A stretch of 64,000 bases of DNA, taken from assembly GCF_018873765.1 (NCBI RefSeq), contig NC_057924.1, forward strand, positions 7,812,001 through 7,876,000, written 5' to 3'. This DNA is from Telopea speciosissima. Taxonomy: Eukaryota; Streptophyta; Magnoliopsida; Proteales; Proteaceae. This document shows, piece after piece, positions 47,166-58,745 of the stretch. The position numbers and the translations under genes were made by a program. The notes under the pieces are model-generated. The model ran no database searches. It worked only from the letters and a program-made list of their open reading frames with translations, and had not been told where the DNA came from. Numbering within the stretch: position 1 is the stretch's first letter; each line of letters starts with the position of its first letter.

Positions 47166-47566
47166 ATACCTTCTCAAACGCATTTAAACAAATAATATAA
47201 ACACACAAACTCTACTTCAAAACCAAGCCAAAACTATTTAAACTGTCACATTTGTGAAATAGACAACACCCTCTAAGTCCCAAGTCCTTTTCTCCTGAAC
47301 AACCTTTATTGCTCTGAAATCAAAAAAATGAGCCCAGCAAGCTTGAATTTTTTTTAGCCTAAATTTTAAGCAAGGTTAGGTAAAGGATTGCAACATCCTT
47401 CCTTTTACGGTATCTTTCTGGAATTAGTTTCTGCAATTCAATTGAGTTCTTCGACGAACATCTTCAAATGAGACAGTCAGAGACAGAGAGACAGGAAACA
47501 CCCTCTCAGTGAATTTAATTTCGTTCGCAAGTGTTGTTTCTTATTCTTCCATTACTGTTTCTCAAA

Positions 47567-50500
47567 ATGCAGCTTCATATATCGCCAAGCTTGCGCCATG
47601 TAACTGTCTTTCCTGGTAAAGGGGTTAGGGATTTTATCAAAGTGAAGGTCGGATCTAGAAGGGTTTCTTATCGAATGGTCTTCTATTCTCTTTTGTTCTT
47701 GACTTTCTTACTTCGCTTTGTGTTCGTCTTGACGACAGTAGATACTATCGATGGCGAAAACTACTGCTCCACCATAGGTAAAATTTTGTCTGCCTCTGTA
47801 CTCTGTTTGCAGGTGATTCAGAGTCACTGCCAAATTTTGGTTTCCAAAAAAAATAATCTTCACTTGCAGTTCTGGCAATGACGAATGGAAATTTTGATTC
47901 ACTGATGTAGGGTGCGTGGGGAAGAAAATTTGGAGAAGACGACCAGAGTCAATGGTAAAATCCCCCAAAATGCAAAATTTTGAATTCAAATATTATATTG
48001 AATGCTTAATTTGTTCGATTGTAAACATTTAAGTTTGATACTTGTTACAGAAGGTCCCGGAAGAGATATATCGAATCTTGGAAGAAAGTGGAGACGAAGA
48101 GGATATACAAGGAAGATCAGAGGCTCCACAGTCATTAGAGGAGTTCGTAGCAGAGATGAAGAGCAACAAATCTGATGTGAAGACCTTTGCGGTGAAGCTA
48201 AAGGCTATGGTGAGTACCATCTTACACTTTTGCTTAATTACCAATCTTAATGCCATGCTTAAGACAAAATAGCCGTTGGGAAGTGTACGCTAAGTTAGGT
48301 TGTTTAAACAAACCTTTCACTCTTCGAGAGGGGTGAAAAAGGGAGGATTTAATTTTGGACCAAAATTTTCTTTACCTCATGGTGATCTCCGCACCATGGA
48401 GATCATTCTCATCCTTTGAATAGCATGGGAAGCGTATTTTCTACCTATACAATAGGTTAATGGTCATTTACAATAGGAGGTGGGACTTAACATTGAGGCA
48501 TCCAATGGCGGGGCTGCTCTGTGCACGTCGAGGTGGGATCAGGCACACATCCTAGGGTGCGCAAAGCATCCCTGCTAGTTGTTGGATGTCTTACTAGGTA
48601 CTCACTGGATAGGATGCTCGCAGGAGAGGAGTGGCACACATGAGTGCAATCACAAGTAATTAAGGGTGTCAATCAATTCAGGTCCTTTCTTTGGTTTGGT
48701 TTGGCTCAGGATACAATATGTACAAATTTCAATCAAATAATTTTCATAATCTCAAAATCGAAACCAAACTAATTTGGTTTCTATATTTAGTTTTATTCGG
48801 TTCATACGTGATATCAGTCATTTGGTTTAAGTGAAAATACCCTGTTGAAATAAATAAAATTAGAAAGAAAATTACAACCTCATGAAGATACAGACATACA
48901 GTCTTATAATGTCAAATTTGGTATCTTTCAACTTTTTTACACAACCCAACAAAGAAATCGCTCATAGATAATTTCACATAAACAAAGACCCTTGATTTTA
49001 GGATTCTTTGATTTATACAGGTTACACTTTATTTAGTTTGGTTTTTTAATCTAAACTCGAAATCGAACCAAATGATATTTACTTTTCAAAACTAAAGTTG
49101 ATTTTTTCAGTTCATTTCAGTTTCGATTTTCGATTCTAATTGTAAATTGACTCCCTTAATCATAAAGTCACCCGTCCTTCTATTAAGTACAAGAAAACTT
49201 GATTCTTTATTTTTTCTTCACAAATTAAAGAGAATCTCTTCAAGAGTGATTTGATGTTATGATTGGAATATGAATATTTAAAATACCCTTCTTAGTCCAA
49301 TCGAAGATTAAATCAAAGGTTAGATCCTATGGTTGAAGATATTCTCTCTTCACCATTGGATAAGAAAAACTAGAATGAGAAAGAAACACCTGGGAATTTA
49401 GGTTGGTAACATCGGATAATTCTGAATCGTCAGATATGTTCGACCATGCAGGTGTCTCTACTAGAACAAAAGACTCGAGCAGCCAAGATCCAAGAATACT
49501 TGTACCGACACGTGGCATCGAGTAGCATACCAAAGCAGCTTCACTGCTTAGCTCTAAGGCTGGCTAACGAGCACTCCACCAATGCCGGCGCACGGCTACA
49601 GCTCCCGGCCCCAGAATGCGTACCTTACCTTGTGGACAACTCATTCTACCACTTCGTCTTCGCCTCCGACAATGTCTTGGCAGCTTCCGTCGTCGCAGCA
49701 TCTCTGGTTCGCAACTCATTAACCCCCGAGAAGGTTGTGCTTCACATCATCACCGATCGTAAGACATACAATTCCATGCACGCATGGTTCTCCCTGCACC
49801 CATTGACGCCTGCCATTATTGAGGTTAAGGGTCTGCACCATTTCGATTGGTTCACCAAGGGAAAGGTTCCGGTGCTGGAGGCGATGGAGAAGGACCAGAA
49901 AGCCCGGTCACAGTTCAGAGGAGGATCGTCTGCAATTGTCGCAAATAACACCGAGAAGCCTTATATCATTGCGTCGAAGTTGCAAGCGCTTAGTCCCAAG
50001 TATACTTCGCTCATGAATCATATACGTATACATTTGCCAGAGGTAACGTAAGAAGAATTTAAGAATTTGAAAGCTCTGTTTTAGCTTTTAATTAGTGCTC
50101 GTTATGTGCTTGTATTAAGGTGTCTGTTAAAATGTCTCGCCATTTATTTGCAGCTATTTCCGAGTCTTAATAAAGTGGTCTTCCTTGACGATGATATTGT
50201 GATTCAAACTGATTTATCGCCTCTATGGGAGATTGATATGAGAGGCAAAGTGAATGGAGCAGTTCAGACATGCCGAGGTGGTGACAAGTTTGTCATGACC
50301 AAGAGATTGAAGAGTTACTTGAACTTCTCCCATCCTTTGATAGCAGAGAATTTCGATCCAAATGAATGTGCATGGGCATATGGCATGAATATCTTTGATC
50401 TAGAGGCTTGGCGGAAGACAAATATTAGTCACAACTACCATTACTGGCTTCAAAAGGTATAATTCTATCACTTTTGCCTTCCCCACTTCCTATTGTCGTT

Positions 50501-51177
50501 CTTGCTTCCAAAGAACTTGTTTTTTTATCCCGTTTAAGACCCAGTTGGGTAAGTGTTGTGAAAATCTCTTCAACTATAGCTTCTGATCTTGTGATTGGAC
50601 TAGGGATTTAAAAATCAGATCGAGCTATTGGGCCAGCAATATGGGATAAGTTAAAAGGTTTAATTTAACGTGTTCCATTGGCTTTGAAACTTTTGACGTA
50701 TTGATCCAAGTATCAACAAAAAGGACTACTTAGGACCTGTCAAGAAAGGACTACTTGCTTACGTAGAACCCTGGGCAGAGTGGGATTGAAAATTGACACC
50801 CTTAGGAGAATGGTTTATTTGTCACAGTATTTTTTTCAAATTTCTTATATTTACTGGTTTCTTACTTAGTTGTGTTCAATTTTCTCTTACAGAACTTGAA
50901 ATCAGACTTGAGTCTTTGGCAACTGGGAACTTTACCCCCTGGCTTAATAGCGTTTCATGGTAATGTTCATATTATAGATCCATTTTGGCACATGTTGGGG
51001 CTTGGCTACCAAGAGAATACGAGCATTGCAGATGCTGAAAAGGCTGGTGTCATCCACTTCAATGGCAGAGCAAAGCCTTGGCTTGAGATAGCCTTTCCAC
51101 AGCTCCGACCTCTTTGGACTAAATATATTGACTTCAATGATAAATTCATCAAGAAATGTCATATCAGAGCTTCCTAA
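47567..51177 (+). CDS. GAUT12: Galacturonosyltransferase 12 (IRX8)
   Basis: GAUT12/IRX8 is a Golgi type II membrane glycosyltransferase of family GT8 needed for glucuronoxylan and pectin in secondary walls, acting at the xylan reducing-end structure. Six exons: 47567-47777, 47911-47954, 48051-48209, 49452-50042, 50154-50456, 50893-51177 (TAA); all phases close to 530 residues, against 535 in Arabidopsis. The N-terminus MQLHISPSLRHVTV is diagnostic for this member. A single membrane anchor lies at about residues 37-58 (MVFYSLLFLTFLLRFVFVLTTV). Then come a stem, EYLYRHVASSSIPKQLHCLA, ASDNVLAASVV, the metal-binding DDD (347-349, in VVFLDDDIVIQTDLSPLW), ECAWAYGMNIFDL and the C-terminal HFNGRAKPW (491-499). 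Exon 2 is only 44 nt. No damage is seen in the catalytic parts. Confidence 0.97.
48660..49150. repeat. GGTTTGG/AAACCAAA dispersed repeat in GAUT12 intron 3
   Basis: Starts TTAAGGGTGTCAATCAATTC and ends with its imperfect inverse near 49140-49160 (AATTGACTCCCTTAAT), enclosing TTTGGTTTGG and AATCGAAACCAAA phrases. The matching ends suggest a small inverted-repeat element; no coding sequence. Confidence 0.5.
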
Positions 51178-51879
51178 CTTGAAGATATATAAAGTAGGAA
51201 ACACCAACGACGGTGTTGATTGAAGGAAAAGAGTTGTCGAGAGAGTTCATGGAGCTTTGACAAGTGAAAGGAAGGGGCGTACAACGGGGGGAAAGAAGGC
51301 TAAACAACAACTTTTGTAGAATTTTCGACTCTTGGTTTTCTCTCATTTCTGTCTAAATGAAATGTTGTTCAAGTTTTCACGATATTAGATTTTTCAAAAC
51401 CTATATACGGCTGGCCAATCAAACATTTGAATTAAAATTTTATGGGAAAAGTTTTCCTTCTCGAACCCTATAGGGTTTTAGTATGTTTTTCAAAATACCT
51501 TTCCATACCTGCCCTTGAGCATCTGAAACCCCATAGTGAATACATTCCCATCCATCTCACCTGCCTCTTGTCATCTTGAATAGAAATGCAAATTTTCTGG
51601 AACGATATTGACTCGTTCTTCGCTCACGAAAATCTTTCTTGACTCATAAATTTTAAGTATGAGTAGGGGGACCATAGGATCTATCAGTATAGAGAACTGA
51701 TCTCTCCCTTAAAATGTAGGGACAAGAATGAGAGGCGAATGTGCTGGTGGCCCACATCACCCAATTGTGAGGGGTCATCAAAATGGTGAGGATTCTAGCA
51801 CCCTCGAGTGCCTTAACCATGGTTTTAAATATCGGTCGGGAAAAATGTATTCTTACTAAGAACCATTCCATCAATATAG
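51178..51879. other. 3' flank of GAUT12, no gene
   Basis: Likely 3' UTR and flank of GAUT12. A GGGG/TAGAATC-rich stretch at 51660-51800 has no open exon. Confidence 0.5.
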
Positions 51880-52480
51880 GCATGGTTTTATGAATCAGAA
51901 TTGGATCAGCCAGCCGTATTCATATTGGCTGATACCGATATCTAGCTAACCAATACCGGATCAGTGATACAGTATAGAGAGGGTAAAATAGTAAAAAATA
52001 ATACAATATCGATATCTTTAAGGGCAAAATCGTTAGATACGGGTCAATAGGTATTAGATACTGTCTTAGTTTCAGAATTTTCACATACCCATTTTGATAC
52101 TATACAAGGCCGATATATACCGAATCAATGATATGGTACGGACAGAGGTTAAAATAGTAAAAAATGGTTTGGTATCGATATCTGTGAGGGCAAAACCGTT
52201 CAATGCGGATCAATAGGTATTAGTTATGGTATCCAATTTCAAAACCGGCCGATACCCATTCCGATACCGTGAACTAAAACCCTAGATACGAGTCTGATAT
52301 CAATACCTACTCGATATCAGATTGATGATACAGTACAAACAAAAGTGTAAAATAGAAAAAAATGGTATGGTATCGATATCTTTGAGGGAAAAACCGTCCA
52401 ATATGGACCAATAGGTAACGAATGCGGCGTCAATTTAGAACTGGTCGTTACCAATATTCAAACCATACTGTTAACACTTC
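51880..52480. repeat. Tandem array of a ~180-190 bp CGATATC unit, three copies
   Basis: Each copy runs: TGATA(C/T)(A/G)GTAC or AGTAT, then GTAAAATAG(T/A)AAAAAAT, then TATCGATATCT, then GAGGG(C/A)AAAACCGT, then CAATAGGTA. Copies start near 51962, 52128 and 52322. This is the ordered form of the repeat vocabulary scattered at 10190-11100 and 28490-28870. Confidence 0.85.
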
Positions 52481-52549
52481 AAACGATGCCGTTAACACTT
52501 CCTTTAAGCAATCTTATTAACTTTGATGTCTTAAGCAAACTTATCAACT

Positions 52550-53640
52550 TTTTTTTTTTTAATTTTATTTTGGCCGAAGAGGAAATTATGCATTAGAAAT
52601 ATGGCAAGGATCAAGATCAAGAACATCCCAAAGAAAGTAGGGGGCATACTCACCCATTTACAAAGTGATGAATCGTTCAAGGATGATCCAAAAGTAGCTA
52701 AGAGACGTGCAAAAGAATTTGCATATCTCAGAACATGTATAACAATAACATAATAAAAATTAGAAAGTAAGCTCTAAATATCATGAACGAGAGGTAAAAT
52801 TTCTCATGGGGGATTAGAGAGAGACCTAGTGTTTTGAATTAATTGCACAATCAGATTTAACCATAATGTCATGAATCTCTAACTCCAAAACAAGCAACAA
52901 ATCTAGTCTCATAGCTGTACATAAATAGAAAATGACAAATCTTGGAATATCCTTGAGAGTAACACCTCCCAAAGCAGTAAGTAACTCCTTTGATGAAAGC
53001 ACCATTAGAATTTAATCTTGTATAGGAGCAGTCCAGTGAGTTTCTTGTGATGGATTGATGATGGAGGCAAATTTGTCAATGAGGCGTTCACCAAGTCCTG
53101 GACCAATCTATTGGCCAAAAGTAATGTTGTTTTTCCCCCCAGGTTAGTAGAAGTATTATTTAAATCTTTTCTATTTCTTATGTGTCATATTTCCTAAGAG
53201 AAAATGATATAAACTTGGGTTAGCTTTCTACAATCTCTCTTATAGTAACCTCAAACCTCAAACCTCCAACCTCAAACCATGACTTTACATACTCTGCAAA
53301 GCTAAAATAGGACACTAAAGGCCGAAGGTAGAAAGGAAATTCAAACACGACTAACTTAGCATGATTTCATGATAAGAGGGCGTGCACAATATTTCTAATG
53401 GTTGACTTAGTCAAGGTACCACTATCAATAATTTTCCTGATGCCGTTAACAAGAACATCCTTTCTAGCCATGACACTCCTCCACCCAGACGAAGCATTAT
53501 TTGGAACTTGAACATGCAAAATTGAGGAATTGGGAAAGTAACGAGCGTTCATGCATTTGCCCCATAATGAAAAAAGATTAACCAATAATCTCTAATTAAA
53601 ATAACAAAAGTCTGAAACCTAACCCACATTCACTCTTAAT
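52550..53640 (-). pseudogene. L1-type LINE remnant (zf-RVT to RNase H region)
   Basis: On the minus strand 53585-53367 reads LFSLWGKCMNARYFPNSSIL and then ASSGWRSVMARKDVLVNGI, the linker typical of plant L1-type LINEs after the reverse transcriptase. Downstream (53040-52560) is weaker RNase H-like sequence with many stops. Strongly decayed. Confidence 0.65.
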
Positions 53641-54526
53641 ATCCAAGTAACCCAACAGATTTTTTTTCACATCTTTAACTTGATCCCTCTAAAATTGCCT
53701 CTGGATACGGTTAATCTCATTTGTGATATTTTTAGGTAAGAGAAAACAAAACATCAATAGGCAATCTTAGCAACTTTGATGTCCACCTTTTTAGATTTTT
53801 CATAAAAACCTATCAGAATATAACACGTGGCAAATTCAAGATGCCAAAGACCCGTTCCAGTCGCTCCCTATAGCATATATGTCCTAAGTGTGCAATGCGG
53901 GTAAGAAGAAAATTATCATTATCTCCTTAATACTAATTTCACGCCGTTAAGGTTGGTATTTTGAGACACGTGTATAAATTCAAAACCAAGAGAAAAAAGA
54001 TAGTGGGCCACCCCCAACGGATCTATTTCGAGATAGAGAAGTAAGAGTTGAGGTACTAGGGACAGTGGGGAGCGAGTAAAACGGCGTGACCGTCTACGTG
54101 GCTTTTTCCATAGATGTCATTTTTCCACGTAAGCATCCAGTTTCTTTTTGTATTTACTTAAAAACTAATAATCAAGTAATTAACTTTAATTAGGGAGCTT
54201 TCTCTCTCTCGCTCGACTGTGACACCATAGCAGTGCTCGTAGGGATTGATTTTTTTTTCTTCTTTCAGGAGATTTTCAATCTTTACTCTATCTGAAACCG
54301 ATAGAAGTTGTGTGTTTTTGTTATTTTTCACTATTTCCAATGCTATATGATGGCTAGGGTTTCTCATCTATCTCACAATTTTGAGCTCGGATTCTTTTGG
54401 ATTTTTTCGATAATGTGGTTTGTGAGATTAAGATTATTATAGATATTGGAGAGGTTGTTGTGATTAGCGATTAGAAAACTGGTTTGAACATTAAATTTGT
54501 GAAGTTAGATTAGTTTCAGGGAAGAA
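53641..54526 (+). promoter_or_regulatory. Promoter and 5' leader of the CONSTANS-like gene
   Basis: CACGTG G-boxes at 53824-53829 and 53967-53972; the second is immediately followed by TATAAA (53973-53978), and another ACGTGG sits near 54098. G-boxes next to a TATA box suit a light-regulated gene, as expected for this family. From the TATA box the leader would be about 520 bases. Confidence 0.45.
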
Positions 54527-57500
54527 ATGAAACCTTTATGTGATTTCTGTGGAGCTGCGAGGGCTGTGGTATACTGCACATCAGATTCTGCTCATCTTTG
54601 TTTGAGTTGTGATGGATATGTACATTCAGCTAATGCACTATCACAGAGGCACCTTCGTTCACTTATTTGCGACAATTGCGATTTAAAGCCTGCAGTTGTT
54701 CGGTGCATTGAAGATAAACTGTCTTTGTGTGAGAACTGCAGCGCTAATGGGAATTGCTGCTTGGATCTTGGACATCATCGGCAGACACTAAGTTATTACT
54801 CAGGATGTCCTACTCTTACAGAGCTTTCCAAAGAAGTAAATACTAGATGGGGACAACAAGGGATGATGCCAATGAGCAACTGTTGGGAAACTGGACAACA
54901 AGAACAACATAGCTTGATGGTAGCCACCAAACTGAATGAGTTGGAGCATTGTGTTTCCTCAGAACCTTGGACGGATCCATCTTCAGTGGTTCCTCCTAAT
55001 GTGAATTCGGTATCTTGCAGTGTAGATAAACCACCATCATACCCTGAGAACCCAAACTTGTCAAAGGTGATTTCTTTGATTTGCTCCTTATATTTGTTCT
55101 CAACTTTCTAAAAACAAGTAATCTTCTTAAAATGGCCATTTTGCTTGAACCCATTCCCTTGTTATATGACTTGTGTATATGCACACAGGCGGGCACACAA
55201 GCACACGCAAAGGTGGAAAAAAGAAATGTTCAAAAACCTTAATGGATGGCAGTGTTGTTTGATAAGGGTCAAAATATGAATCATTTTCTTACAATTATGG
55301 ATCTACCCTGTCGTTTTCATTGATTTATTTGATTTGATTCTTGTGTGATTCTATTTATTAGATGTGTAACAGGGTTGTTCTCCATTGAAGGATGTTGGAG
55401 TTTGTGATGGTGGCGATCTCTGTGATGGTTTCAACATGGATGATATTGGGTTAAATTTTGAGAACAGCGATGAGATTTTTGGCTGCTCACAAAGTCAGTC
55501 CAATATTGTTCTTGATGACGTGCCTATTGATTGCTTATTTATGGACAAGAACTTCTCAGTTGCAGATTCTAATGCTCCCAATGAGAATGCAATAGAGGTT
55601 CCTTTCTGAATTTCAATCCATTTATAGCTTATTCTTTTTGTTTATTCACTTTAAATGATTTCAATCATTTTTTCCTTTCGGTTGTTCCTTCAACATTGTC
55701 CCTCTCTCATCATGAATTTGTTGCATACCTTTTTCTTTAAACCCTGGAACTCCGTGCCTCGAGCAGCGGTTAGCAATTTTATTAAATCAGAAAGAAATAA
55801 ACAAAGGGGGGGGGGGATGTCCCTCCTCACCCCTAAACCCAAACAAAATAGAGACTCACTTAAGCAATCAAACCCATAGAAAGACTAATGCACACACATG
55901 GCTCCTCAGCCAAGCTTATATTCCAAATCATGTTCCTAACAGAGGTAGGCAAATCCTCAAAAGAAAAGGAAAAGACCTCCAAGACCCAGAGCATCAACTT
56001 TCTGGTACATCTTCTTCTGGATATTATTTAAATTAAATCTTACAAGTACCAATCCATGTTTTCGCACTGCTCTATCTCCTATTTTTCACACCATTTAGGT
56101 TTTGTGCTCCTTCATTAATCATTATTCATATCGTTAAAAAGTGCACTTAACATCCAGTGCTGTAGTTTGTTTTATGCTTTTACAGTATCCGTCTCGCTTG
56201 GCTTCTATTACTTTTTTGGTGAATTGACTCTTGTCTTGTGAATGGCACACTTTTGTGACAATTGTTTGAGAATTAAATTTTCACTTCTTGAAGATTTTAT
56301 GGGTTTGTAGAATACAGCCTACAATATCAAAGCTCCTATGATCTGTGGGATGGAACTTGACCTTAACATATTAGGATTTTAAATCCAGTACTCTACTGAT
56401 TGAATTTAGTTTTCCAATACTCTGATTTGAGATGAATGGGATTACAAAGCTTCCATTGGATTAGGCTTAGACTTACTGCTTCCATAACTTTAAGCAGTTA
56501 CAGTAATTAACACATAATGTTGTGCATATTGCCCAAAAATTCAGTCTAGAGTCTCTTCTTTGTCATCACACTATCTACTACAACGTTCCAAGTTAGTCCT
56601 GCAGTATTCTGAAATGTGAGATTGGGCATAAAATTGTGTAGACATTATGTTTAGACTTGGTGATACATGTACACTGGGCACAGAATGCATTAGACTACGT
56701 CATATGTCCCAGGTTGCTTGCAGTGTTAAGTTTCCAGAAGGTGCTCCCTAATCATTCTGCAATCTAGAAGTCTTACTAAATCATAAAAAGATCCCTTAAG
56801 AGCATGATCCTTTGCGCGAAATGCAACCTAAATCTTGATTTTGGGTTTCAGTAGTCTCAAACACTCATCGGATTAGATACAGCTTCATCTTGCTGAAAAT
56901 GCCTACTCAACTCAATTTAGTTGCATCCATTTGAGTCATGCTGTCTCTGCTTTAATTGTTATGTGTGTATTCTTTGATGGATACTAGTTTACCTTCTCTG
57001 TTATCTCTTGTTCATAGCTTCCATGATTCACAATTTAAGAGTTTAAAATCCTCTATGGTTATGTAGGACTGGATTTCATACACATATACAGCTGACAGTC
57101 CCTTCCCTGTCATTCCTCAGGCATCATCATCAGGGCAACATGACTGCTTGGCTCTTCATTCTTCTTGTGCTGCTGGGTCTGCTCCTGGAGCAGATCAGGT
57201 ACTTCTAAATCCTGGTTGCAACAGAAACATCAGGCTAAATTTTCCTACTGGACAAGTCCATTCAGGCATGCCACTTTCATTCTCCAACCTGATCGGAGAA
57301 AGTAGTATTGCTGATTATCAAGACTCTGGAGTATCATCAGTTTTTCTAACAAATGAATCACCTTGGGATTCAAATTTGGAAACTAGTTGCCCCCAGGCAA
57401 GGGACAAAGCAAAGCTCAGATACAATGAAAAGAAGAAAACACGAATGTATGTGGTTCACTTCTTTAATATTGAACAGAATAAATTTTAGATTTATTGATA

Positions 57501-58745
57501 TACTAGTTTGAGCTTCATGCTTTCTGTTATATAACACAAACCAACATGGATCACTAAAAAACTTTAAAATGGCTTTTTAATTAAATCATGATCAAACAAC
57601 TGTGGTTTCTGAAAGAGTTGAGTTTGTATCTTGTAGATCAGAATTCAGAGAGAAGTTAAATTATGAAGCCAATATTTTTTACTACAATGTTTGAATGTCT
57701 CTTTTCCATCCCTCCTCCCACCCCCAATTTCCTCCGCTTTAAATTAGTCATAGTAAAGAAGGAAAAGAAAAATTTTCAGTTTTTTAATGTCCATTACTAA
57801 AATTTTCTCCCCTCTGTCACAACAGAAGCAACCGGTAATAAAGAAATGGTTAGGATTTGCTTGAAAGTGGTCTGTTTGTAAAAAATCTGGTTATTTCTGA
57901 CATACTTATGGATGTTGTTGCCATGTTGAGTTTTTTTAAGGGGCCGATGTCTTGGTTATACACTGCAATATGAACTGCAACTTCTTGTCTTCTTGCAATA
58001 TTCAAGTACTGCTTGACTTGGAAACCTGTACTATTTGCCTTATTTGTATGTGGAAAATTAAACTTTGATTTTATTCAGAAACAAATATATATGTATATAT
58101 ATATATATATATTTGATGTATGTGTTAGTATGTTCTTTGTGTTCCACTTTTCCCCTACGAGAAACAGTCAAGTCCTAATCTATGTTGATTACAAGCATAT
58201 TGTTGGAATTATCTCACTTTTGAAAACTCTAGGACATTGGATGCCTTCATATACCAGTTTGGCCTCTCCACCTAATAGCTTAAGTTGTTATGTTGGACGC
58301 TTCAACATGGCATCAGAGCCATCAAGCCCACTATGTTAGTAAAAGATTTTTGTAAGGTTACCCTAAGGAGGGGCCACATATGCCACATGTATTGCAGCCC
58401 AAAAGAGGGCAACACCTGAGGGGGAGTGTTGGCAATTATCTCACATTAAAAAACTCTAAGACCGTGGATGCCTTCATATAGTGGTTGGGCCTCTCCTCAT
58501 ATTAGCGTAAGCTTTTTGGGTGGATACTTCAACACTTATATTAAGTTCTTTCATTTTAAAATTCTTGCGTTGTTTATGGCTTTAGTCTCCTAACAGATTT
58601 TACATGTTTGATCCATAGGTTTGGGAAACAAATAAGATATGCTTCTCGTAAAGCCAGAGCAGATACCAGAAAGCGCGTGAAAGGTAGATTTGTGAAGGCT
58701 GGTGAAGATTATGACTATGATCCTCTTGTAGAAAGAAATGACTAA
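54527..58745 (+). CDS. COL9: CONSTANS-like B-box/CCT zinc finger protein (COL9/COL10 type)
   Basis: COL9/COL10-type proteins are nuclear regulators of flowering and light responses. Four exons: 54527-55066, 55373-55597, 57121-57446 and 58619-58745 (TAA), giving 405 residues (Arabidopsis COL9 is about 372). Two tandem B-box zinc fingers lie at the N-terminus: [13 protein letters not shown]...[18 protein letters not shown] (about residues 5-42) and [13 protein letters not shown]...CENC (about 48-73), followed by the [11 protein letters not shown] motif. The acidic middle is variable. The C-terminal CCT domain (about 348-391) reads [10 protein letters not shown] across the last splice, then [20 protein letters not shown] and the family ending DYDYDPL. 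The second donor (GAG|GTTCCT) is weak, so retention of the 1.5-kb intron 2 would give a B-box protein without CCT. The last intron carries a miniature LTR element. COL9 versus COL10 cannot be settled by eye. Confidence 0.93.
58201..58534 (+). mobile_element. Miniature LTR retrotransposon (TRIM/SMART-like), complete
   Basis: Two direct terminal repeats of 107 and 108 bp, 58201-58307 and 58427-58534, both starting TGTTGG(C)AATTATCTCAC and ending CTTCAACA. The left repeat is followed with no gap by TGGCATCAGAGCC, a one-mismatch initiator-methionine tRNA primer-binding site (58308-58320). The right repeat is preceded by CCTGAGGGGGAG, a polypurine tract. The internal region is only about 119 bases and cannot code. 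The flanks CATAT (58196-58200) and CTTAT (58535-58539) may be a decayed 5-bp target duplication. It lies in the last COL intron, sense orientation, 84 bases before the CCT exon. Confidence 0.93.
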
